From the NCBI GenBank assembly GCA_029255685.2, contig CM055313.2, forward strand, positions 74,192,641 to 74,256,640: DNA of 64,000 nucleotides. Direction: 5' to 3'. Shown piece after piece: positions 1-10,201 of the stretch; the stretch's first letter is position 1; each line of letters starts with the position of its first letter. The stretch comes from Silene conica. Lineage: Eukaryota; Streptophyta; Magnoliopsida; Caryophyllales; Caryophyllaceae. A program made the translations under genes and the position numbers. The notes below the pieces were generated by a model. The model had not been told where the DNA came from, made no database searches, and saw only the letters and a list, made by a program, of their open reading frames with translations.

Positions 1-407
1 AAGTAGAATTTAAGGTGAGTCTGACGGATAATGTATAAAGTCTTAGATGAATATGGGTGAGTCTAAACAATAAAGAAATAATAAAAGTGAATGAAAATTT
101 GACCTAACATAATTTTAAGACATTAAAGAATTTTATAAATAATCTTACTCTAAGCTACAATAATATATTATAAATTTATATATCATTGAAGGAGGATGTA
201 GAGATTGTTCATCGGCAAAACTTCTCCCCCACTTTAGGTTCAGTGATATCTTGGTCAATTTTAATTAAATAGATGTAACACAAATAATATTTTAAACGGT
301 TTTATTGTGCCCTAAGGGCACCCGCATCAGTGTTATTGTAAAACCATTTTATGATTGTAACTAATCAACATCATAATCATGCTTAAGAGTATCATAATTC
401 ATACGGA

Positions 408-411
<4 letters not shown>

Positions 412-451
<40 letters not shown>
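412..451. repeat. (TA)n microsatellite
   Basis: About 20 uninterrupted TA units. It lies just downstream (minus sense) of the HD-Zip exon donor site, so it is probably inside that gene's first intron. Confidence 0.95.
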
Positions 452-453
<2 letters not shown>

Positions 454-480
454 TACTAAGATGATTAGTTAATAACTAAC

Positions 481-849
481 CTCATCTTGGAGCTTTTGCT
501 TCTCCCTAAGCACAAGAGCATAGTCATGCTTAAGAGTATCATACAAATGCTCAACCTTCTTAGCCTTCCACCTAGCTCGCCTATTCTGGAACCATACTGC
601 CACTTGTCGCGGTTCCATCCCCAGCTCTTCCGCTAGCTTCATTTTCCTGCATGGCTCAAGCTTTCTCTCTACTTGGAAACTGTTCTCCAAGGACTCGAGT
701 TGATTTGTGGTTAATCGCTTGTTTCTCTTTTCGTAATTTCCGTATTGCATCACGGGACTTCTCTCCCTATTTTGTGGACATGCTGCTACTATCTCTCCTT
801 CATCATACTGCCTTACGTCCAACACTTCACAAAAATTATGGCACACCAC
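481..849 (-). CDS. HD-Zip class I homeodomain-leucine zipper protein, first exon only (LMI1/ATHB-22/51-like)
   Basis: A DNA-binding transcription factor expected in the nucleus. The 123 residues encoded here hold a homeodomain at about 41-97, with the helix-3 signature [10 protein letters not shown] at 86-95. A leucine zipper follows immediately, with heptad residues V99, L106, L113 and L120. The stretch after the homeodomain ([22 protein letters not shown]) is closest, from memory, to the LMI1/ATHB-22/ATHB-51 branch. The exon ends after Glu123 at a GAG|GTTAGT donor, phase 0; HD-Zip I genes commonly have an intron inside the zipper. The next exon is not recognisable in bases 1-470, so the gene is partial in this window. 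I chose the first Met because a TATA box lies about 50 bp upstream; Met34 is an alternative. Family is secure, subgroup is inference. Confidence 0.85.
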
Positions 850-893
850 TTAATATATTACAATAATAATGTCACACAAAAAATTACACCCTT

Positions 894-901
894 TTTATAT
901 A
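894..901 (-). promoter_or_regulatory. TATA box of the HD-Zip gene
   Basis: TATATAAA on the minus strand, 45-52 bases upstream of the chosen ATG. This implies a short 5' leader. Confidence 0.5.
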
Positions 902-1784
902 CATTTTATTTAGACCTAAATAAATAAGTAAATGACTCGTGTAGTCGTGTAGTATTGATATAACAATCCCCATTCAAGATAATGTGAAGACTAGTTATTT
1001 ATTTCAAACATAGATTCTATCTAGGACTGAAACATTAATCTTACCTGTATTTCTAATCATGGTTATCTTTCTTCAGAAAAACTATTGTGTATATATTTTT
1101 TTCTAAAAGTTCGCTCGATTTTGATCTAGTAGGCCTGTACTTTGTTTCGTCCATGATTATATTCCTCACAGTTTTAAAATAATGTATGTATATATATTAA
1201 GAAAAACAAGATTAGTAAATTTTGTTATTACAAATAGTTTTCTTGTAAACAAAAAAGATGACAAAAATGAAGTCTTATTACTTACCATGGAAGGGATGTA
1301 AGTTGGAGTTGCACAAGAAATGAGTGAAGGAATCATTTGGACAAGAATCGAAAGGAGATGACCCTAAAATTTTACTATTCCAATCCATAATTTTGCCTTC
1401 CTTTTCTAGTCATAGTAAAAACTATCCTAAAACTACAAGGGTAAATATATGGATAAATTTATGGACCCTTCTACTCATCATTGTGTAAGCTTTTGTCGGT
1501 AAAAATGCTAAAAAGTGTGAAAAAGACTTCACGGCCTTCATCACTTTCCATATCTGTTGGAAAATGTTTGAAAGGGAACAGTGGAACACAGACAAATAAA
1601 CTCTGCTTAACTCATGCATGGTTGTTAAAAACCCGATTCGAATGCCACTCGCACTATCTATTTATTTTTTCTCATAAATTTAAAATCGTTTGATAATGCC
1701 AAATGCGATATAGATCTCTAGAAGAAAATGGATTTTCAATTTCTTTTTTAGGAAATGCAAACCAAGTTTTGTTGGATATATAGG
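902..1784. other. AT-rich intergenic DNA
   Basis: No supportable gene or element was seen. It includes the upstream region of the HD-Zip gene and the 5' flank of the copia insertion. Confidence 0.6.
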
Positions 1785-1789
1785 GTTGT

Positions 1790-2218
1790 TGTTGGGGTTT
1801 TTGGTACAAATAATATAAGGTTGCAAAGACACAATATTTTGTTATGTAATTAATCACAAACCAACTTGTATTATTATTCAAACAATAACAATAATACAAT
1901 CAATCCTCAAACACTTAACTACTAGCCAAGATTTCCAACTATGCTTAACTCGTGATATTAAGCACTACACTCTTACTTTCTAACATGACTAGTGACCTTT
2001 ATATATAAGGCATAAGTCCTAACTCCAACATAGTCATATTAAGAGTCTTAATGTCTACTAATCTAACTCCTAACATTTACACTTAGTAACATATGTTACT
2101 TAAGAATAACCTTAGTAACATATCTACAACATAGTAACCACTAAAGACTCTAAATGCTATATTCAAAACTTTGACTCTAACTTATGTCATAGATTAATGT
2201 TGGGGTTATTTCCCAACA
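1790..2218 (-). repeat. 3' LTR of the gag-only copia element
   Basis: 429 bp, TG...CA bounded, about 98% identical to 3549-3977. In minus orientation this is the downstream LTR. Confidence 0.95.
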
Positions 2219-2233
2219 AACCTCCCCTTAAGC
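2219..2233 (-). other. Polypurine tract of the copia element
   Basis: Minus-strand AAGGGGAGGTT directly abuts the 3' LTR. This is the expected plus-strand primer site for LTR retrotransposition. Confidence 0.75.
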
Positions 2234-2253
2234 CCAACATTACTTTGGACTTG

Positions 2254-3524
2254 TCAATCATTGAGCAGAACGACCCTACCTTCATTTGGAAGCACATTCC
2301 CTTCACTTGAGAGTACCTCCCCTTGAACTAACCCATCTTCATCACATCTTCCATCAATTGTGAATAAGTTAGTTGTACCTCTTTTACCTTTGAGAATCAC
2401 CTTACCATTTTTAGTGACCTCCAAACACACCATTCTTAACATGAATGGTACAACCCTTAGAATCTAATCTACCTAATGAGATTAAATTTCTACTAATGTT
2501 TGGTATGTATCTAACATCACCAAACCTTCTAACTTGACCATCGTTAAGTTTTACCTTAACCTCACCAACCCCTTCAATCTTTGCCTTATCACCATTTGGC
2601 AAACTAACCATATTTCCTTCAGATTCTTCATAAGAAGAAACCCACTCTCTTCTTCCACATATGTGATAGGAAGTTCCCGAATCTAACACCCAACTCTCCT
2701 TAGCTTCCTTATCCCCATGAACCATTAAGAGTTCACCATCATCAACTTTTGCCATAGCTACAACCCCACCTCCACGAGTTCTTTTCAACTCTTTCAAATC
2801 TTCTTTTACTTTAGGACACACAGTTTGTATATGACCTAACTCACCGCAATAGAAACAATTAATATTAGGATTGTGCTTTTTCCAACCGCCTTTTTTCTTG
2901 CCACGATATATATTCACCCACAAAAGCTCCTCCATCACTTGAAGAGCTACCGCCTCCTTGCTTCATCAATTTTTCGGACTCAAGCAAAACCACAACGGTC
3001 TCATCTAAGGCCAATGTTGTCTTCCCCACAAGTAAACTAGTGATAACCGTGTTATACTTTTTGGGAAGAGACGCCAACAACATTATTGCCTTGTCTTCTT
3101 CTTTGAATGTCTCATCCAAACTCGCCAATTGGGTGATCAAGCCATTGAACTTGTTTAAATGATCCCTCAAATCTCCATCATCTACCATCTCGAGCTCGAA
3201 AAGATCCTTCTTCAAGAATAGTTTATTAGCCAAGGATTTCGCATTATAAATGCTACATAACTTGGTCCACAACTCCTTTGGATTTGTCTCCTCTAACACA
3301 CTATACTTGATTGCTGGTGCAAGGGCTAACCGGATAGTACTAACCGCGCGCAATTTCATGTCCTCCCATTTGAGAACTTGAACATCTTCAGGCTTCTTGT
3401 CTTCAAGAGTCGCATACAACCCATGTTGTATGAGAACATCTTTTATCATGCTTTGCAACAACGAGAAATTGTTCTTACCATTGAACAACTCCATCTCAAA
3501 CTTTGTACCAAAACTTTTCTCCAT
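2254..3524 (-). pseudogene. Copia gag-protease polyprotein, frameshifted
   Basis: The reading frame starts at the ATG at 3524, just inside the PBS. Gag (UBN2 type) fills 3524 to about 2900. A CCHC zinc knuckle (CFYCGELGHIQTVC) and an aspartic protease with DSG (VLDSGTSYHICG) follow at about 2860-2480, then a short pre-integrase-like tail to a stop at 2254. There are two frameshifts. One is in a TATATAT run near 2905-2915, where gag and zinc-knuckle frames overlap. The other is an apparent extra T near 2425. No integrase or reverse transcriptase coding sequence follows. In an active element the product would form the cytoplasmic virus-like particle. Confidence 0.85.
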
Positions 3525-3533
3525 CGAGCCGTA

Positions 3534-3545
3534 GCTCTGATACCA
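3534..3545 (-). other. Primer binding site (initiator tRNA-Met)
   Basis: Minus-strand TGGTATCAGAGC, three bases after the 5' LTR. It matches the common plant copia PBS exactly. Confidence 0.92.
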
Positions 3546-3548
3546 ATT

Positions 3549-3977
3549 TGTTGGGGTTTTTGGTACAAATAATATAAGGTTGCAAAGACACAATATTTTG
3601 TTATGGAATTAACCACAACCCAACTTGTATTATTATTCAAACAATAACAATAATACAATCAATCCTCAAACACTTAGCTACTAGCCAAGATTTCCAGCTA
3701 TGCTTAACTCGTGATATTAAGCACTACACTCTTACTTTCTAACATGACTAGTGACCTTTATATATAAGGCATAAGTCCTAACTCCAACATAGTCACATTA
3801 AGAGTCTTAATGTCTACTAATCTAACTCCTAACATTTACACTTAGTAACATATGTTACTTAAGAATAACCTTAGTAACATATCTACAACATAGTAACCAC
3901 TAAAGACTCTAAATGTTATATTCAAAACTTTGACTCTAACTTATGTCATAGATTAATGTTAGGGTTATTTCCCAACA
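3549..3977 (-). repeat. 5' LTR of the gag-only copia element
   Basis: 429 bp, partner of 1790-2218, with the PBS immediately inside it. Confidence 0.95.
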
Positions 3978-3992
3978 GTTGTTATAGAGGGT

Positions 3993-4553
3993 AAGATATA
4001 TTAAGAGAATATAGCTTGTTGGGTCGTGGTATGGAGGTCAGGATAAGAAACAAACTCGTCACGACTCGACTACGGTATAAATCGATATAGGCGTCGTCTC
4101 TCAATATCACACAACACTCCTAAAAGTTATGTACTCAACTATTACGAGTTGGAACTCGCATGATATGCTCAAAATTAACATAGAGAAATAGTATATGATA
4201 AATAGAAGATGTGTGTTAAGAGATTGCAAATTTCTCATATATATGTTTATTAATTAATTAACCCCATAATCTCATATTTATAGTGATTATTTCATAATCA
4301 CAACGATATATAGTGGCATAACCACCCCCATAAACATGGAGTTAATGGATATAATCATATACAAGTAGTGGAGAGAGGGTAGAGATTCTCTTACGAGATA
4401 AATGAAAGATTACTCAATAATGTAATGTAACCTATACAACATTAATAGCCTTTGCATTACTTCCTACAATTTTGAGATGAAATGCCCACCAATTTTCAGA
4501 TAACCATATTCGAGAAATATCAATATTATGCAACATGCACAAGATATATTAAG
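3993..4553. repeat. 535-bp segment flanked by 13-bp direct repeats
   Basis: AAGATATATTAAG occurs at 3993-4005 and 4541-4553. The intervening DNA shows no gene, poly(A) tail, or TG...CA ends. It could be an unclassified insertion with a target duplication, or chance in AT-rich DNA. Confidence 0.35.
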
Positions 4554-4633
4554 GGAGTGTTTGATTCACAAAGCGACATTGGAATCGGGAATGAAAATTT
4601 GTATGGATTTGAGGTATGGGTTAGGTAACGTAT

Positions 4634-6125
4634 AAGCAAGACAGGCTAATATGGGGCCTTTTAACCAAGCTAGGGTGGCGAGTTCTTATGGAGCCTCATA
4701 GCTTATGGTCCAAAGTCCTATGAGCAAAATAGTTTAGTAATCGATATGACATTGACATATTTCAAACTAAACGTAATATGTCCAATGTCTGGGTTGGTAT
4801 CTCGTCACAAACAAAAAATATAGTCAAGGGCACAACAACTACCGTTGGTAATGGAAGGAAAACTCTGTTTTGGGACCATACTTGGGTGGATGGAGAATGC
4901 CCTTCGAATCATAGTGTTGGACCTATCCCAGAGAGCTTACTTGGCGCTACTGTCAGTGATATATGGAGCGATCGCCAGGGTTGGAACTTGTAGCAATTTG
5001 CAGATTTTTTTACCACATCCTTTACTACAACGGATTGTTTCAAGCAAATTTACTATTAAATAGGCTATGGGATTCATGAGAGGTGCGGAAGTATCAAATA
5101 ATCCAGAAATCCCTCTTTGGCGCACCGTTTGACGCCTTCCTGTACAAAAAAGAAATTGAATGTTTCTCTGGTTAACAACCCATGAGCGGCTGATGGTGAA
5201 TGTTAATCGAGTCAGGCGTCATATGGGTGATAACCCTCTTTGTCCGCGTTGTGAAGAATCGGAAAAAACTACTGAACATCTCCTCAGATCATGTCCAATA
5301 TCTCAACAGCTCTGGGACTTAGTAGGCATGATCCTAGCAGCACCGTTTTTTATAATACCAACTTTCCAGATTGGCTTATAAAAAGTGCGAAAAACGAAGT
5401 TGATTCCTCAGTAAAAGATTGACCTATTTACTCCGCGGTCACTTGTTGGTGGATTTGGAAATGGAGAAACAGTATTGTGTGCCGAGAAAATGAAAACCCA
5501 AATGATCCCCGCGAATTCCTCTATAGCCAGTTTAAAAACACTAAAAAGGTTTTTGATAGGTTTGGTATCTTTGTCCAAAACCACGAGACCCACATTCAGA
5601 AATATATAAGATGACTCCCCCACCTCACGGTTGGATCTAGCTAAACACTGACGAAGCTTCTAAGGACAATTCAGGTCAAGCAGGAAGAGGATAAATCTTT
5701 CGTGACGAAACAGAGAATTTTATTACTGCCTACTACTTCTCTTGCGGGATTTGTACATCAATGAAGGCGGATACTTGCTCTCTTAGTTGGTTTGGAGAAA
5801 GCCAAATCTATGCATCTTTCGAAATTTCTAATCCACATGGACAATCTATCTTGTGTCAATATTATCAATAGTGATCATCTAATCAACAATAATTTAAAGT
5901 TTAATGTGAATCGATGCCACACTTATTCAGAAACTACTCTTGGAATATCAAGTTGGAGCACACCTACCGAAAGGCTAACAAAGCTGCAGATTTATTAGCA
6001 AATCGAGGAACTACTGCAAGCATAATTCCTACCTATTTTGAGTCTCCCTATAGTGAATTTACGAGCATTCTTCGGGATGATATTTTTAGGGTTGCTATAC
6101 CTCACGTCGTCGTTATTCCTTAATT
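4634..6125 (+). pseudogene. LINE (L1-type) 3' fragment: end of RT, zf-RVT and RNase H
   Basis: A 5'-truncated and decayed non-LTR retrotransposon. At 4634-4990 the translation contains the post-RT region, including WVGISSQTKNIVKG and a VGNGRKTLFW motif typical of plant LINE ORF2. At 5160-5340 is the reverse-transcriptase zinc-binding domain (FLWLTTHERLMVN, CPRCEESEKTTEHLLRSC). At 5628-6020 is an RNase H-like domain beginning near LNTDEAS and ending with AANKAADLLANRG-type residues. Several stops and frame changes separate these blocks, so it cannot be functional. The RT catalytic core and ORF1 are missing. No clear flanking duplication was found; the 3' end is approximate. Confidence 0.8.
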
Positions 6126-6359
6126 TAGGAATTTCCCTCTCTTTCGCATAAAAAAAATCATACCTCATTTTAAAAAGTTGTAAACCAAACAATCTTAAAT
6201 TCGTTCAATATAGGAGTCTTAAATAAATAGTCGGGGGATCAATTTCTCACTTTTACAAATACAAAAATTAAACTTTGAAAGTGACTACCTATTAAAAGAT
6301 TATCCTTAATTGTCATAAGAAATAAAAAATGTATTCAATATAATATGAAGGTCTTTTTG
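6126..6359. other. Unannotated AT-rich spacer
   Basis: Holds an A-rich stretch near 6148 that may be the remains of the LINE tail; nothing else supportable. Confidence 0.4.
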
Positions 6360-6908
6360 TCAAACACAACCTTTAATAATTTTGTTTTGTCAACCTCGAC
6401 ATTTTGCAGAGCTTGACCACTTGCAATTAAGTGATTTTCAGTCAATGTTTGAGATAACAAACGAGGTCGATTTGAGGTGGTCTTGGATTATTCCTTGGAA
6501 AGGTGGAGTACATGCTTTCGAGGGATTTTCAACACAGTGGACAAGGTGACCTTATGTTGGGTCGATTGATGTGTAAAGTAAGGCTCGTTAGAGGGGATTG
6601 TTGTAAAACTGAGTTTACAACGGATGTGATCAGAGTTTTTTCGTGGGTCTTTTGGGATTGTGATGTTTTGTTTGATCTAAAATTTGAGACGTAGGTAGAG
6701 AGCGGTGCAAGGTAGGTCATATTTGTGTTGTTTTTGGTGGTTTTTTTTTGTTGTAGGTGGTGGTTTGAGGAGAGTGAATTGAAGGGAAAAACAAAACAAA
6801 GTAGGTTTTTACATGCGAAACACCTAGGTGACCGGAATTAACTTAAGTTGACGGAATTTGGCCAAAATTTCGTGTTAGCCAGAAAAAGTTATTAAAGGTT
6901 GTGTTTGA
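6360..6908. mobile_element. Candidate MITE bounded by 20-bp inverted repeats
   Basis: TCAAACACAACCTTTAATAA at 6360-6379 is perfectly inverted at 6889-6908. A shorter inverted copy (TTTTGTCAAACA type) also occurs near 6972-6983. No open reading frame belongs to it. A clean target duplication was not found, so the superfamily is unassigned. Confidence 0.45.
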
Positions 6909-7011
6909 TAGTTTTTGTTTTTATAAGGTGGTGTTTGTAAAAAAATTTTTTTAAAAGGTCGTGTAACTTATGTTTGACAAAAAAATCCTAACAAGAACAA
7001 TAATAAGTAAG

Positions 7012-7061
7012 GGATGATGGATGATGGATGATGGATGATGGATGATGGATGATGGATGATG
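7012..7061. repeat. Heptamer minisatellite (GATGATG)n
   Basis: About seven perfect copies of a 7-bp unit. Confidence 0.95.
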
Positions 7062-8584
7062 TTGTTTCTTCTCTGCTTTGTGGTGAGGGTGTAAGACTGT
7101 AAAAAAGACATGCATAAGCAGGGGTAAACATTTTCATCAATTAACTTTATAAAATCTACAGTACATATTAACCTATATGATAAGAGTCCATATATTTTTG
7201 GGGTTTACAACCTAAAATAGGGAGGGCCGAGGGGTATGTTTGAAGATATCTAAAATCAATATGAGGTCCCCAAACTATAATAGTCTTCCTTCAAACAGAC
7301 AACTTATGCATCCCATCTTTATTTCTCATTATATATCTAAACAAAATCTGAATGTCAAGAGGCAAACATAAGGAAAGCAATGGATTGCGAGACGGGTATG
7401 CGTCGCTTATTGTGCCTAAGCGTTGATAATTTTTGTGACAAATTAAAGGAGCCAAGGATATTAATTTGCGATGACAAATCCGTAGCAAATAAAAACGATG
7501 GATTTATCAAATTTGCAACAAATTATTAGTCCGTTGCAAAGGGGTGTTTTTATCAAATTTCACCTATCACCTTTTTATTTTTATTTAGACATGTTTTTTC
7601 TAACTTAATTTCAACTAATTTTATTTCAGCTCAGGTTAGTTCAATTGAGGGTTCAGTCAGTTCGGTTTAGTCCATTTAGCTCTATTCGCTTAGGCTCAAC
7701 TTCATTTAAATTAGTTTACTCCAATTCAGCTCAGCTCAATTTAATTCAATCAGTCGAATCGAGTTTTTATTCACTTATTTAAATCGTATGGATGAATATC
7801 GAACGGGTCGGGTGGTACTGTCATCGAAAACAAAACCCAACACATAAAACAAAGGGGATGTAAAAAGAAGAGACAGAAAGCGGCCATAGGGTAATGCATC
7901 AATCCCAAATCAGTGAAGTGGGAGTAATATTGAAAGTTCTAAAGTAATTGCAGAAATAGCAGAGCATCTATGATCTATCTCTATCCTTTGCTCATGGGGT
8001 TTGGACCGTCAACCTTGCATGCTTCATTGTTACGATCTATGCATGGATGTATATATATAAGGTTCTTATGGATCTGCTACTTTTGTCCTCCTTGCTCATC
8101 TTCCTTGTTTTTTCTCTAAAAGTATAGTGTACCAGGAATTCTAATGTTAAAAAGCTGAGCCTATTGTTTAATTGTAGATTTTCATGTGTAGTGAGGATAA
8201 AATTGTGACCAATTCCAGGATTGGGGAAATTTAAACTGTTGGTATATTTAGCTAGACCTGCCGGCTTGCAATGGTCGGGTTTGGATCTCGTCACTTCGAA
8301 TTGGATTATTTCGGGTTAATAATTTATTGTGTTATTTTTTGGTTGGACCTCGTAATTAAGTCATTTTGGGTGACTCAAGTCGGATTACTTCAGATCGTGC
8401 CTCTTCGGGTCTATCGGGATGCTTTCAGGTCAAACATTCGAGTCACTTTTGAATCTCGAATTAGCCTTATCGAGTCAGATCAGTTTTACCAGGGCTATAG
8501 GTAGCCAGGTGTGGTTTTTGAACTTAGACTAAGTTTATTCCTAAAGGGAATATAATTCTTAGGCCAATAGCAATGACTAGGGAG
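7062..8584. other. Intergenic repeat-derived DNA
   Basis: No gene seen. 7600-7760 is a low-complexity run of TTCAGCTCA/AATTCA-like words, resembling the interior of decayed MITEs elsewhere in the window. 8270-8510 has many TCGGGT/GAGTC words. Neither has definable ends. Confidence 0.5.
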
Positions 8585-9263
8585 TAGGGATGTCAGTGGA
8601 GCGAGTTTTGCGGCAGTCGCTCCACACCCACTTATAACGGATGCAGTTAATGATTTGGTGGGTGGTAAAGTGGGGTTGGATATTAAAATTTAATAACTTT
8701 AAAAAACAAACTCTAAACTAACACAAAAATTTCAAAGAGACGGTATCTCAATAACGTTATCGAGAAATCTTTCACTGTTTCACATGATGAGGTGAGGGAT
8801 TCGTTGAAGTTTTTATTTCTATTGTATTTCCCACTAAATTAGTGAGGGACGATCTCTCACGAAACTTACTGAATAAACTAATGCAAAAGAGAATTCTCAT
8901 TACTTACTAAATAAATGTCATATTATGCTGCTTTGAAATTTTTTGGATTTTCTACTTTAGTTATCTTGTAAGTATTTGGAATTGTGCATGTTAGTACATG
9001 TGTTAACTGAATGTTAAATTATTTCAAACCACTTTGTAGAGATGTATTAAATAAATTATACGAGGCTAGTACATTTTAGATTCAATAGTAATATTTTTTA
9101 AATATATTTTATGAGAAGAAAGGTAATTTAGTGGGTCTAAGGGTACTCGCGAGGCGGGTGCGAATTTGAAAAGTTACACCTGTACGGGTCGTGGGGTGGG
9201 TATGGGTAGGCATTGTAGTTCGCAAATGTGGGTGTGAGTTACCCTCCCCTATGGACATCCCTA
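8585..9263. mobile_element. Candidate hAT-type non-autonomous element
   Basis: Starts TAGGGATGTCAGTGG and ends in inverted GGACATCCCTA, the usual hAT-MITE terminal form. It is about 679 bp with no transposase. The adjacent 8-bp flanks do not match, and further imperfect inverted similarity continues outside, so boundaries are uncertain. Confidence 0.4.
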
Positions 9264-9279
9264 ACAATTGTCTAAGGGC

Positions 9280-9938
9280 TCGAAGAGAAAGAACCGTCCG
9301 TGCAAATTATTGGGTATGATGCAAAATTTGCGGCTAAAATATGCGGCTCCTTACAATGAGAATGTAGCGAATGGGAAGATGGATTTATATATCAAAAGTG
9401 ACATGACGCGAGATAATAAGCCTACCACTAGCCAAATCATAACAGTTTGTAGACCAAGGGCGAGTTTGTGAGGACGCTTAGAGGACATATTAAGGTTAGC
9501 ATACACACCCAAAGACACGGAGATAAGAGTAGGACGGATGTTTATGAAAGAGAGCGGAAGTGGAATATTTTTGTGGATAAAATGTTGTGTAGATGGACAG
9601 CCGTGTGAAGGGCATCAATCGAAAATTCGGGTGGCATCGATGAGTGATGGAGAAGGGCAATGATCATTTCATCGATGCGACGGAGCAAGCATGCGTTCGG
9701 CCTTGCCGTTTTGGGAGGACGTTTAAGGGTAAGAGAAATGAAAAACGAGGCCATTTTAGGTGGTAAAATTGTGAAAGTCGTCGTTGTCAAATTCACGGTC
9801 GAGGTCACATTGAAATAGTTTAATTAAATAGTGAATTTGACCAGTGACATACTTGGGGAAGTTGAGAATTTTGGTGAACGTTTCGGATTTGAATTTTAAC
9901 GGGTATACCCATAAAAATTGAGTGGATTTATTGATTAG
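9280..9938 (-). pseudogene. Copia integrase remnant (downstream part of the split element)
   Basis: The minus-strand translation contains copia integrase features: KSTQFLWVYPLKF, the catalytic-aspartate region CDLDREFDN, then out of frame SQNGKAERM and DALHTAVHLHNIL. A segment resembling RLIISRHVTFD lies near 9400. Several frameshifts and stops are present. It continues the frame of 10200-12003 on the other side of a Stowaway MITE. It ends near the hAT-like element, and no reverse transcriptase is visible to its left. Confidence 0.72.
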
Positions 9939-10201
9939 TACTTCCTCCATTTTAATCCAAATACCCATTATGCTTTATTCACGTTTGCCAACGCAAGTTT
10001 TGCGTGCTTCATATCTTTAACTACGTATTTGTAAAAATTATAAAAGTTATATATTTTCAATGTACTCGTAAAGACGAATTAAACAAGACCCCACAAGAAT
10101 ATATTTTTTCTTATGTATTGAGAGAAAATTGAGATTGAAAGTTGATTGGTGAATAGTGTACAAAAAGCATAATGGGTATTTGGATTAAAATGGAGGAAGT
10201 A
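9939..10201. mobile_element. Stowaway MITE inserted in the copia integrase
   Basis: 259 bp (9941-10199) with a TA duplication on each side. The terminal inverted repeats begin CTTCCTCCATTTTAATCC and match for about 36 bp. These are textbook Tc1/mariner-type Stowaway features. Without it and one TA, the copia reading continues in the same frame, which confirms the exact boundaries. Confidence 0.93.

Larger units (their letters stand above)
1785..3982 (-). mobile_element. Non-autonomous Ty1/copia element with gag-protease only
   Basis: A complete LTR element of 2188 bp (1790-3977) flanked by a perfect 5-bp target duplication, GTTGT, at 1785-1789 and 3978-3982. Both LTRs are 429 bp, begin TGTTGGG and end CCCAACA. 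On the minus strand the order is LTR, PBS (complement of initiator tRNA-Met), gag, zinc knuckle, protease, start of the pre-integrase segment, PPT, LTR. Integrase, reverse transcriptase and RNase H are absent: the coding region runs into the PPT within about 35 bases. I count about 8 differences between the LTRs (roughly 1.9%), so the insertion is fairly recent. It must have been mobilised by a complete relative. Confidence 0.93.

Noticed and set aside
7600-7760. Tandem satellite
   Set aside because: TTCAGCTCA-like words recur irregularly with no fixed period.
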